Assembly: GCA_964556115.1 (NCBI GenBank)
Contig: CAZKVC010000005.1
Span: forward strand, 1 to 64,000
Direction: 5' to 3'
DNA length: 64,000 bases
From: Parvularcula sp964556115
GTDB lineage: Bacteria; Pseudomonadota; Alphaproteobacteria; Caulobacterales; Parvularculaceae
Both the position numbers and the translations under genes were made by a program. This document shows positions 21,893-29,006 of this stretch, one piece after another. Below the pieces are notes generated by a model. The model did no database searches. It had not been told where the DNA came from and worked only from the letters and a program-made list of their open reading frames with translations. Positions within the stretch are counted from its first letter, which is position 1; each line of letters opens with the position of its first letter.

Positions 21893-23017
21893 TCAGTTTT
21901 TCTCGCGGTGACGTTCCCGGAATTCCCGGGCGAAGGCGGAAAAACGCTCTTCGGCAATGGCTTCGCGCGTGGCGGCCATCAGCTTCTGGTAGAAATCGAG
22001 ATTGTGCCAGCTGAGGAGCATCGGCCCGAGATACTCGCCCGCCCGGAAGAGGTGGTTGAGATAGGCCTTGGAATAGTCCCGGCTGGCCGGGCAGTCGCTT
22101 GCCGCATCGAGAGGCGTTTCATCGTCGATGAACCGGGCGTTCTTGACGTTGAGCGGCCCGTCCCAGGTCCACGCCTGGCCATGCCGGCCCGAGCGGGTGG
22201 GCAGCACGCAGTCGAACATGTCGATCCCCCGCTCCACCGCGCCGACAAGGTCCAGGGGCTTGCCGACACCCATCAGGTAGCGCGGCTTGCCCTTCGGCAG
22301 GAGGGGCGTCGTTACGTCGAGAACGTCGAACATGACGTCCCTTCCCTCGCCCACCGCAAGACCGCCTACGGAGTAACCCGGAAAGCCGATCTCCTGCAGG
22401 CCCTCGGCCGAGCGCTTTCTCTGGTCGGCAAAGACCGAACCCTGAACGATACCGTAGAGCGCCTGATGCTTGCCCGCCATCTCTTCGAAGGCGCGTTTGG
22501 ACCGCTCGGCCCAGCGCAAGGAGAGCTCGAGGCTCTCAAGGCTCGCCTCTTCCTTGATGGGGTAGGGCGGGCATTCATCGAGCTGCATCTGGATGTCCGC
22601 ACCCAGAAGGCACTGGATCTCGATGGAGCGCTCCGGCGTCAGCATATGCCGTGAGCCGTCGATATGGCTCTGGAACTCGACCCCCTCCTCGGTCAGCTTG
22701 CGCCGCTGGCTGAGCGACATGACCTGATAGCCGCCCGAGTCGGTGAGGATCGGCCCATCCCAGGTGGAAAAGCGGTGAAGCCCGCCAAGCTTCGCCACAC
22801 GCTCCGCCGTCGGACGAAGCATCAGGTGATAGGTGTTGCCGAGGATGATATCGGCGCCGGTTGCCCGGACGTCGCGCATCTGCACCGCCTTCACCGTCCC
22901 CGCCGTGCCCACCGGCATGAAAGCCGGTGTACGGATCACCCCGCGGGACGTGGTGATGGCGCCGAGCCGGGCCTGGCCGTCGGTGGCCTCGAGAGAGAAG
23001 CTGAAGGGGGTGGTCAC
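21893..23017 (-). CDS. tgt: Queuine tRNA-ribosyltransferase, with altered zinc site
   Basis: Exchanges guanine-34 of GUN-anticodon tRNAs for preQ1. The 374-residue protein has the family sequence throughout: GNTYHLMLRP, DSGGYQVMSL (catalytic Asp side), GIVQGS, YSVGGLAVGE, RYLMGVG, MFDCVLPTRSGRHG. The zinc site is unusual: the CxCxxC of E. coli (302, 304, 307) appears as Ser307, Cys309 and Ser312, while the fourth ligand His338 (SWHN) remains. The start is GTG, overlapping the stop of the 99-aa gene upstream (GTGA), so expression is coupled. It lies downstream of queA on the same strand, so the two queuosine steps are linked. Confidence 0.96.
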   Translation of the reverse strand: MTTPFSFSLEATDGQARLGAITTSRGVIRTPAFMPVGTAGTVKAVQMRDVRATGADIILGNTYHLMLRPTAERVAKLGGLHRFSTWDGPILTDSGGYQVMSLSQRRKLTEEGVEFQSHIDGSRHMLTPERSIEIQCLLGADIQMQLDECPPYPIKEEASLESLELSLRWAERSKRAFEEMAGKHQALYGIVQGSVFADQRKRSAEGLQEIGFPGYSVGGLAVGEGRDVMFDVLDVTTPLLPKGKPRYLMGVGKPLDLVGAVERGIDMFDCVLPTRSGRHGQAWTWDGPLNVKNARFIDDETPLDAASDCPASRDYSKAYLNHLFRAGEYLGPMLLSWHNLDFYQKLMAATREAIAEERFSAFAREFRERHREKN

Positions 23018-23313
23018 GCGCCGCCGGTGTCAGAATAGAACTGCATCGTGTGGTACTGGATCGGGAAGCTGTCGAGCTCGCGGACGAGGTTCTGCTCGAC
23101 GGGGTCTTCGGGGCGGCCGAGGATCTCGCGCTTGTCCTCGCAATCGACCACGTCGAAGCGGAAATGGCGGCGGAAGTGCAGCGTCGTCTCTTCCTCGAAG
23201 GTCTTGAAATCCTCGAACTTGCCGTAGACCCAGGCATAGCCGCCCGAAGGCCCGCCTGGGGCCGCGCCGCGGTTGCGGGTCTTGAAATGGATGACCATGG
23301 CGAGGTCTTTCAT
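23014..23313 (-). CDS. Unknown 99-aa protein translationally coupled to tgt
   Basis: No family is recognised. The protein is soluble, without signal or membrane helix. It opens with a beta-like MVIHFKTRNRG, then GGPSGGYAWVYGKFED, an acidic/aromatic middle (FEEETTLHFRRHFRFDVVDC) and a C-terminal SFPIQYHTMQFYSDTGGA. One Cys and several His are present. Its stop overlaps the tgt GTG start by 4 bp, strong evidence for translation. Lying between queA and tgt, it may assist tRNA queuosine modification or be an unrelated passenger. Met6 is an alternative start. Confidence 0.75.
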   Translation of the reverse strand: MKDLAMVIHFKTRNRGAAPGGPSGGYAWVYGKFEDFKTFEEETTLHFRRHFRFDVVDCEDKREILGRPEDPVEQNLVRELDSFPIQYHTMQFYSDTGGA

Positions 23314-23406
23314 GGCGGTCTCGTCCCTTGTTTCGTCCCTTTTCGCGGGCCGTTAGCAGGATGATGCGCGCCTGTCTGCCCTTCCGAAGCCACGAAACGG
23401 CCAGCA

Positions 23407-23520
23407 CGAAAACCGCCCCTTGGGGCGCTGGAGAAGAGACGGGTGCCCGGACGCGGGCCGCGCCGCGCTCGAAGAGTAGTTAGATATGCGCGCCGAAGCC
23501 CGCGTCCGGCGGTGCTTTAT
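23407..23520 (-). ncRNA. Candidate structured RNA upstream of the tgt unit
   Basis: Minus-strand arms CCGGACGCGGGC (23509-23498) and GCCCGCGTCCGG (23458-23447) are perfectly complementary over 12 bp, with further GCGCGC/GCGCG pairing inside. They are followed by CGCCCC-AA-GGGGCG and TTTT, which looks like a terminator. The known RNA classes I compared (SRP RNA, tmRNA tag, RNase P conserved blocks) do not fit. 5' boundary unknown. Confidence 0.3.
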
Positions 23521-23702
23521 GCGAGAGGCCCCCACGGAGCGCTTCAATCTCTCGGGCGGACGCGAGGGTCGTGACCCCCCGCGCGATCGCCGCACCGCCC
23601 CCGAAGCCTGAAGGGAACGACCGGTCAGGCCCGTCATCTTCGGGGAACGCGGATGTTCTAGCGCGAGGCCCATGGGCGGGGATAAGTTTGCGGGCATGGT
23701 TG

Positions 23703-23786
23703 CCCCCTCAGTCAGCTACGCTGCCAGCTCCCCCAGAGGGGGAGCATCCTCCCCCGCTGGGGGAGGTGCCCGAAGGGCGGAGGGGG
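23703..23786. repeat. Palindromic intergenic repeat abutting the queA stop
   Basis: Outer arms CCCCCTC (23703-23709) and GAGGGGG (23780-23786) enclose two perfect 8-bp hairpins: GCTCCCCC-AGA-GGGGGAGC (23727-23745) and CCTCCCCC-GCT-GGGGGAGG (23748-23766). The right arm ends at the base before the queA stop codon (23787-23789). The design is that of dispersed REP-like elements in high-GC genomes; it may protect the queA mRNA end. Confidence 0.75.
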
Positions 23787-24836
23787 CTAACCCCGCTCCA
23801 GCAAACACGCATCGCCATAGCTGAAGAAGCGGTAGCGCTCTTCGATGGCGTGAGCATAGGCGGCTTTCATGTGCTCGGTCCCCGCAAAGCCGCAGACCAG
23901 CATGAAGAGCGTCGATTTGGGCAGATGGAAATTCGTGAGCAGCATATCCGCCGCCGGAAAGGGGTCGCCGGGTTTCAGGAAGATGTCCGTATGCCCCCGG
24001 AACGGCGCGACCTTTTCGCCGTCCCATGCGCTTTCGAGAAGCCTGAGCGAAGTGGTTCCGACACTGACGATACGTCCGCCCCTGTCCCGCGCTTGGGCGA
24101 TGGCGTCGGCAGTCGCTTGGGAAACCTCGCCCCATTCGGCGTGCATCCTGTGCTCCTCCGCATCCTCCACCGTTACGGGCAAGAAGGTCCCAGCCCCCAC
24201 ATGGAGGGTCACGAAGGCGCGGGCGACACCCTTCGCTTCCAGGCTGGCGAAGAGATCGTCCGTGAAGTGAAGACCTGCCGTGGGCGCGGCGACACTGCCT
24301 GACTTTTCGGCATAGACCGTCTGGTAGCGCTCCTTGTCCTGAGGTTTGAGGGCACGCTTTCTTGCGATGTAAGGCGGCAGGGGCGGCAGGCCGGCAACTT
24401 CGAGCGCTTCGGCAAAATCCCCGGCGTCGGTTTGGAAGAGAAGCTCGGTCTCCATACCGTCCCGTGCAGTCACCTCGGCAATGAGGCTGCCAAAGGCGAT
24501 GCGGTCACCCACCTTCAGCCGCTTGCCGGGCCGGGCGAGGCTCTTCCAGCAGGCGCGGCCGTCCTTGGGGCTCAGCTCCTCGATCAGGTTCGCCTCCACC
24601 CGGACCCCCTCCCCCTCTCCGCGGGCTTCGCGGACGCCTTCGAGGGCGGCCGGGATCACCCTGGTATCGTTGAGGACAAGAAGATCGCCTTCGCGCAGGA
24701 TCTCCGGCAACGCGGCGACGGTGCGGTCGGTGATGCTGTCTGCGACATGAAGCAGCCTCGCCGCCGTGCGCTCTTCGGGCGGGTCCAGGGCGATCAGCTC
24801 TTCGGGCAGGTCGAAATCGAAATCAGCGGTGCGCAT
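23787..24836 (-). CDS. queA: S-adenosylmethionine:tRNA ribosyltransferase-isomerase
   Basis: Builds epoxyqueuosine on preQ1-modified tRNA using the ribosyl part of SAM. The frame starts at ATG 24834-24836 (MRTADFDFDLPEELIALDPPEERTAARLL, in part), giving 349 residues as usual; a longer frame to 24899 lacks coding character. Family motifs include LVLNDTRVIPA, GRPCW-like GRACWKSLARPGKR, LPPYI, YQTVYAEKSGSVAAPTAGLHFT (in part) and the C-terminal NFHLPKSTLFMLV. It is on the same strand as the downstream 99-aa gene and tgt, but 473 bp away. Confidence 0.95.
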   Translation of the reverse strand: MRTADFDFDLPEELIALDPPEERTAARLLHVADSITDRTVAALPEILREGDLLVLNDTRVIPAALEGVREARGEGEGVRVEANLIEELSPKDGRACWKSLARPGKRLKVGDRIAFGSLIAEVTARDGMETELLFQTDAGDFAEALEVAGLPPLPPYIARKRALKPQDKERYQTVYAEKSGSVAAPTAGLHFTDDLFASLEAKGVARAFVTLHVGAGTFLPVTVEDAEEHRMHAEWGEVSQATADAIAQARDRGGRIVSVGTTSLRLLESAWDGEKVAPFRGHTDIFLKPGDPFPAADMLLTNFHLPKSTLFMLVCGFAGTEHMKAAYAHAIEERYRFFSYGDACLLERG

Positions 24837-24999
24837 CGCGCCCTGATAGCGCTGGGAGATGGGCTTGCAACTCCCCGCGGGGCGGCATAACTGACGCATT
24901 CTCCCCCTTTGTCATTCAGCGACCCTGCCGCCGGACGACGCGCCGGGGGACATCCGTCGTCTCGCGCCCATTCCGCGCCCCGCCAATTGGAGGAACCCG

Positions 25000-25665
25000 A
25001 TGTCCGACACACCGCTGATGCCGAAAGCCACCGCCGTCTGGCTGATCGACAACACCGCCCTCACCTTCGACCAGATCGCGGAGTTCTGCGGCCTTCACGC
25101 GCTCGAGGTGAAAGGCATCGCCGACGGCGACGTCGCCCAGGGCGTGCGCGGCATCAACCCGGTCACCAATGACCAGCTGACCCGCGAGGAGATCGAGAAA
25201 GCGGAGGCCGACGAGGACTACCGCATGAAGCTCTCCAAGAAGAAGGTCCAGGTGCCCGCGCCCAAGCGCAAGTCCCGCTACATCCCCACCTCGCGTCGGC
25301 AGAAGCGTCCTGCGGCGATCCTGTGGATCGTGCGCAACCACCCCGAGGTCCCCGACCGGGTGATTTCCAAGCTTCTCGGCACCACCAAGCAGACGATCCA
25401 GTCGATCCGCGAGAAGAAGCACTGGGACTATTCCAACATGACCCCGGTTGACCCGGTGACCGAGGGCTTCTGCACCCAGTTCGACCTCGATATGGCCGTA
25501 CAGAAGGCGTCGGACGAGCGCGCCAAGATGGAAGCCGAAGGCACCCTGCCCGAAGGCGCCACCCTGCAATCCGCAGAAGACACCACCGAGCCGGAGCGCC
25601 AGGAGAAGACCTCTGCCCCCGATCTCGACAAGGTCTTCGCCAATTTCAGCAAGAGCGACGACTGA
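25000..25665 (+). CDS. trcR: Cell cycle transcriptional regulator TrcR (DUF1013)
   Basis: A 221-residue DUF1013 protein, known in alphaproteobacteria as the cell-cycle regulator TrcR. MPKATAVWLIDNTALTFDQI and FCGLHALEVKGIADGDVAQG open it; a helix-turn-helix-like part (AAILWIVRNHPEVPDRVISKLLGTTKQTIQSIREK, about 106-140) follows a basic stretch KKKVQVPAPKRKSRYIPTSR; the C-terminal 55 residues are acidic and variable. The ATG has GGAGG 6 bases upstream. It is divergent from queA, 163 bp between starts. A short terminator hairpin begins within the stop codon. It joins ccrM, dciA and smc as cell-cycle genes of this window. Confidence 0.93.
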   Translation: MSDTPLMPKATAVWLIDNTALTFDQIAEFCGLHALEVKGIADGDVAQGVRGINPVTNDQLTREEIEKAEADEDYRMKLSKKKVQVPAPKRKSRYIPTSRRQKRPAAILWIVRNHPEVPDRVISKLLGTTKQTIQSIREKKHWDYSNMTPVDPVTEGFCTQFDLDMAVQKASDERAKMEAEGTLPEGATLQSAEDTTEPERQEKTSAPDLDKVFANFSKSDD

Positions 25666-25680
25666 GGCGCCGCCTCTTTC
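25664..25680 (+). terminator. Terminator of trcR
   Basis: GAGGC (25664-25668), loop GCC, GCCTC (25672-25676), then TTTCCTT. The stem begins with the last two bases of the TGA stop codon. Confidence 0.6.
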
Positions 25681-26113
25681 CTTATCGAGCGACAGACACC
25701 GATCTTTCAGGGCTCTTCCGGCCTTGGCGTTGCTGGAACGATCTGTCGCAAGTGGTCCTACGAAGCGGCCCGGTCAGGTACCGGGCCGCGTATAAGAGCG
25801 TGCATTACCGTTTGATTGGCCGCTCAGGCTCATACGGACGGGCCGTTCATCGTAACGAACCTTCGCTGCCTCACCTCATAGGAAGAAGCATCGCCGCGGC
25901 CATGCCGAAAGGAAAGCGTGAGCTTCCGGGTGAGGACAAAGGCGCTGTCTCGATCGGCGATGGTGACGGCCATCGTTCGGACTGGGCCCGAGGTTTCGTC
26001 ACCAGGCCTGAACGCCTTTCCTCACTGCGCCCGGGCCTTGAGGTGCTTATCGACATTCGGCAAGGCTGACGCCTGTTGGCGGCACCTGCCGCCGTTGAGC
26101 TGAAAGGGTTTCG
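25666..26113. other. Gene-free region between trcR and the M16 pair
   Basis: 448 bp with no supportable gene. Its first 125 bases are structured: 8-bp inverted arms GCGACAGA (25689-25696) and TCTGTCGC (25742-25749) around a 45-nt interior, then a perfect 9-bp hairpin GCGGCCCGG/CCGGGCCGC (25765-25773, 25781-25789). The remainder must hold the M16 promoter but no convincing -35/-10 pair stands out. Confidence 0.6.
25765..25789. terminator. GC-rich hairpin, possible terminator
   Basis: Perfect 9-bp stem with a 7-nt loop (TCAGGTA), 100 bp after trcR. No T run on either side, so function as a terminator is uncertain; it could be the end of a small RNA that begins near 25689. Confidence 0.4.
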
Positions 26114-27517
26114 ATGACCATCTTCGAGCAGGGCCTCAAGGCCCTTGGAGCCGGGGCGGTCGGCTTCGTCGCTGCGGCGACGGGCGCTGCGGCGCAGGAC
26201 TTCACCGTCCCGGTCGATTACCACACCCTCGACAACGGCCTGAAGGTCGTCCTGTCCGAGGACGACACGGTCCCCACCACCACCATCGCGGTCTATTACG
26301 GCATCGGCTTCCGCATCGAGCCACGTGACAGGACGGGCTTCGCCCACCTTTTCGAGCACATGATGTTCCAGGGCACGCCGAACTTTCCCAAGGGCGGGCT
26401 CGACGATATCATCAACAACAATGGCGGTGTGAACAACGGCTCGACCCGGTTCGATTTCACGAACTACTACGAGATCGTCCCCGCCCACATGACCAAGCCG
26501 CTTCTCTGGGTCGAAGCCGACCGGATGCGCGCCGTTGCGCTCGACCAGGCTGCTCTCGACAACCAGATCGGCGTCGTCTCCAACGAGGTGAAGGTCAACG
26601 TGTTGAACCAGCCTTACGGCGGCTTCCCCTGGCTCGACATGCCCCAGCTCGCCAATGAGAACTGGTACAACACCCATAATTTCTACGGCGATCTGAGCGA
26701 CCTCGAAGCGGCGAAGCTCGACGATGTCGAAGCCTTCTTCGACGCCTATTACGCGCCGAACAACGCGGTGCTGGTGGTCGCGGGCGACATCGAACCCGAA
26801 GAGACGCTGTCCTGGATCGAGGAATATTTCGGCGGCATCGAAGCCTCCGACGATCTTCAGTTCCCGGACATTTCCGAGCCGCGCCAGGAAGAGGAAAAGC
26901 GTCAGGTCAAATACGACCCCCTCGCGCCCCAGCCCGCCCTCGCCTTCGGCTATCATGTGCCGGAAAAGAACACTCCCGACTGGCACGCCATGGTGCTTCT
27001 CGACCAGATCCTCCTTCAGGGTGCGGACAGCCGCCTCGCGCAGAAGCTGGTGCAGGAAGAAGCCTATGCCGGTGCCGTCTATGGCGGCATCAACTGGCCG
27101 CTCGGCAACATCTTCAACTATGACGGGCCGATGATCTGGACCGCCTTCCTGATCCACTCGGGCGATGTCGAACCGTCCACCATCATGGGTGACGTCAATG
27201 CGGTGGTCTCGAACCTCCAGGAAGAGCCCGTCACCCAGGAAGAGCTCGACCGTGCACTGATCAAGCTGCGTTCGGACATCTATGACAGCCTTGGCGATGG
27301 CAACCGCATTGCCCTTGTTGACATGCTGGCGACCCTCGCCCTTTTCGAGGACAACCCGGAGCGTGTGAACAGCCTGCTCGAGCCCTTCGAGAAGGTCACG
27401 CCCGAGATGATCCAGAAAGTGGCGAACGAGTACCTGCGCCAGACCAACCGTTCCGTGATCGAACTTCGTCCCGGCGAAGCGCCTGCGGATGACACCGCGA
27501 CGAGCGAGGGAGAATGA
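26114..27517 (+). CDS. M16 family zinc metallopeptidase, catalytic subunit
   Basis: A 467-residue exported M16 (pitrilysin/processing peptidase) protein with signal-like N-terminus GAGAVGFVAAATGAAA cut before QDF. The inverted zinc motif HLFEH gives His78, Glu81 and His82, and NEVKVN supplies Glu158 as the third ligand, so the site is complete. Two homologous M16 domains follow the usual order. It overlaps the next M16 gene by a few bases; that partner lacks the zinc motif but has the Arg/Tyr segment. Such pairs form active/inactive heterodimers in the periplasm. AAAGGG is 6 bases before the ATG. Confidence 0.95.
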   Translation: MTIFEQGLKALGAGAVGFVAAATGAAAQDFTVPVDYHTLDNGLKVVLSEDDTVPTTTIAVYYGIGFRIEPRDRTGFAHLFEHMMFQGTPNFPKGGLDDIINNNGGVNNGSTRFDFTNYYEIVPAHMTKPLLWVEADRMRAVALDQAALDNQIGVVSNEVKVNVLNQPYGGFPWLDMPQLANENWYNTHNFYGDLSDLEAAKLDDVEAFFDAYYAPNNAVLVVAGDIEPEETLSWIEEYFGGIEASDDLQFPDISEPRQEEEKRQVKYDPLAPQPALAFGYHVPEKNTPDWHAMVLLDQILLQGADSRLAQKLVQEEAYAGAVYGGINWPLGNIFNYDGPMIWTAFLIHSGDVEPSTIMGDVNAVVSNLQEEPVTQEELDRALIKLRSDIYDSLGDGNRIALVDMLATLALFEDNPERVNSLLEPFEKVTPEMIQKVANEYLRQTNRSVIELRPGEAPADDTATSEGE

Positions 27518-27519
27518 GC

Positions 27520-28941
27520 ATGACCTTCCAGCCGAAAATGAGCCTTCTCGCCCTTGCCGCCAGCCTCGCCCTGCCCATGGCCGCGGCGCACGCGCAGGAT
27601 GACAGCTTCCCCACCAGCCCGCCCGAAGGCGGCGAGCCCAAGGGCTTCTCCCTACCCGATATCGAGACCTATTCGTTGAAAAACGGGCTCGACGTCACCC
27701 TCGTGCCTTACGGCAATGTGCCCAAGGTGATGATCCGCGCCAATGTCATGGTCGGTAACATCAACGATGGCGACCAGCCTCACATCTCCGACTTCGTCGG
27801 GGACATGCTGGAAGAAGGCGCGGGCGGCAAGGACGCCGCGACCCTGGCCGAGGAAGCCGCCGGCATGGGCGGCAATGTCGCCGTCGGCGTCGGTCTCGAC
27901 CAGTCCTATGTCATCATGGATGTCCTCTCCGAAAGCGCGCCCGACGCCATTGCCCTGATCGCGGACATTGTTCAGCGGCCGGACTTTCCAGAAGAGGGCT
28001 TCGAGAAGGTGATGCAGAACCGCATGCGGGACCTCTCGGTCTCCGCCTCCCAGCCGGGCACGCTGGCCGAGGACGCTTTCGTGTCCATGGTCTATCCGGA
28101 CCACCCCTATGCGGCGGCGGTCCTGCCCGAGCCTTCCGTCATCAGCGAGTACACCCTCGAGGATGTCAAAGCGTTCCACGAAGAGAATTACGGCGCCGAG
28201 CGCACGCATATCTACGTGGTCGGCAACTTCAACAAACGCCAGGTGAAACGGGCGATCCGGCGCAATTTCCGCCGCTGGGAAGAAGGCCCGGAGGCGCTGG
28301 CCATGGCGCCGTCCGAAGGCATGACGGGCGGGCTCGAGATCGTACCGCGCGAAGGTGCGGTTCAGTCGACCCTGCGCCTTGGCAAGCGGGTCCCGCCGGT
28401 GGACATGGACCCCGCGGTCGAGATCGCCAACACCATGCTGGGGGGCTATTTCTCATCCCGCATCACCCGCAACATCCGTGAGGACAAGGGCTATACCTAT
28501 TCCCCCGGCTCGTTCATCTCCTACGAGAAAGACGCTGCCTACTACGTTCAGAATGCGGATGTTACCACCAGCGTCACCGGTGCCTCGCTGACCGAGATCG
28601 CCAACGAGATCGAGGGGCTTCGTCAGGAAGCGCCCAGCGAGGAGGAGCTGATGGGCGTTCAGAACTATCTGAGCGGCATTTCGGTCCTCCAGGTCGCCTC
28701 ACGCGGCGGTCTCATCAACCGCCTCGCCTTCGCCAATCTTCACGGCCTCGGTCCTGAATATCTCGAAGGCTATGTCGACCGTGTACGGAGCGTGACGGCC
28801 GAAGAGGTCCAGGAAGCCGCGCAGAGCGAAATGGCGGTGGAGGACCTCAACCTCGTCATCGTCGGTGACGAAGCGGCTGTCCGCTCGCAACTCGCCGAAA
28901 CCGAAGCCTTCAAGGACCGCCTCGAAGGCGAGGACGAGTAA
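27520..28941 (+). CDS. M16 family peptidase, non-catalytic partner subunit
   Basis: A 473-residue exported M16 protein with signal peptide ending PMAAAHAQ. In place of HxxEH it has PHISDFVGDMLEEG, so zinc cannot bind; the C-terminal domain keeps RNIREDKGYTYSPGS, the Arg/Tyr pair that completes the substrate pocket of the active partner. This is the pattern of heterodimeric M16 enzymes such as those of Sphingomonas. The start at ATG 27520 is 7 bases from GGGAG; ATG 27514, which overlaps the upstream stop, is only one base from it and is less likely. Confidence 0.93.
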   Translation: MTFQPKMSLLALAASLALPMAAAHAQDDSFPTSPPEGGEPKGFSLPDIETYSLKNGLDVTLVPYGNVPKVMIRANVMVGNINDGDQPHISDFVGDMLEEGAGGKDAATLAEEAAGMGGNVAVGVGLDQSYVIMDVLSESAPDAIALIADIVQRPDFPEEGFEKVMQNRMRDLSVSASQPGTLAEDAFVSMVYPDHPYAAAVLPEPSVISEYTLEDVKAFHEENYGAERTHIYVVGNFNKRQVKRAIRRNFRRWEEGPEALAMAPSEGMTGGLEIVPREGAVQSTLRLGKRVPPVDMDPAVEIANTMLGGYFSSRITRNIREDKGYTYSPGSFISYEKDAAYYVQNADVTTSVTGASLTEIANEIEGLRQEAPSEEELMGVQNYLSGISVLQVASRGGLINRLAFANLHGLGPEYLEGYVDRVRSVTAEEVQEAAQSEMAVEDLNLVIVGDEAAVRSQLAETEAFKDRLEGEDE

Positions 28942-28950
28942 GGCGTCAAA

Positions 28951-28977
28951 CCCCTTCCCCTCACTTGGGGGAAGGGG
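28951..28977. terminator. Bidirectional hairpin between convergent genes
   Basis: Perfect 10-bp arms CCCCTTCCCC (28951-28960) and GGGGAAGGGG (28968-28977) with a 7-nt loop, between the M16 gene (plus) and the helicase (minus). It lacks a T run; the composition resembles the intergenic repeat at 23703-23786, so it may be another dispersed element. Confidence 0.6.
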
Positions 28978-29006
28978 CCCACTTCGGGGGTGAGGTGCTG
29001 CGCGCT

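Larger units (their letters stand above)
23314..23786. other. Gene-free, strongly structured intergenic region
   Basis: 473 bp between queA and the 99-aa gene with no convincing reading frame. From right to left on the minus strand it holds a palindromic repeat next to the queA stop (23703-23786), a long hairpin (23447-23509), and a GC hairpin followed by GGTTTTCG (23414-23427). The hairpins could belong to a small RNA or to a long leader of the tgt transcript. Confidence 0.6.

Noticed and set aside
25752..26069. A 105-codon frame between trcR and the M16 pair
   Set aside because: It runs through the GC hairpin, lacks a ribosome site and shows no protein-like pattern.
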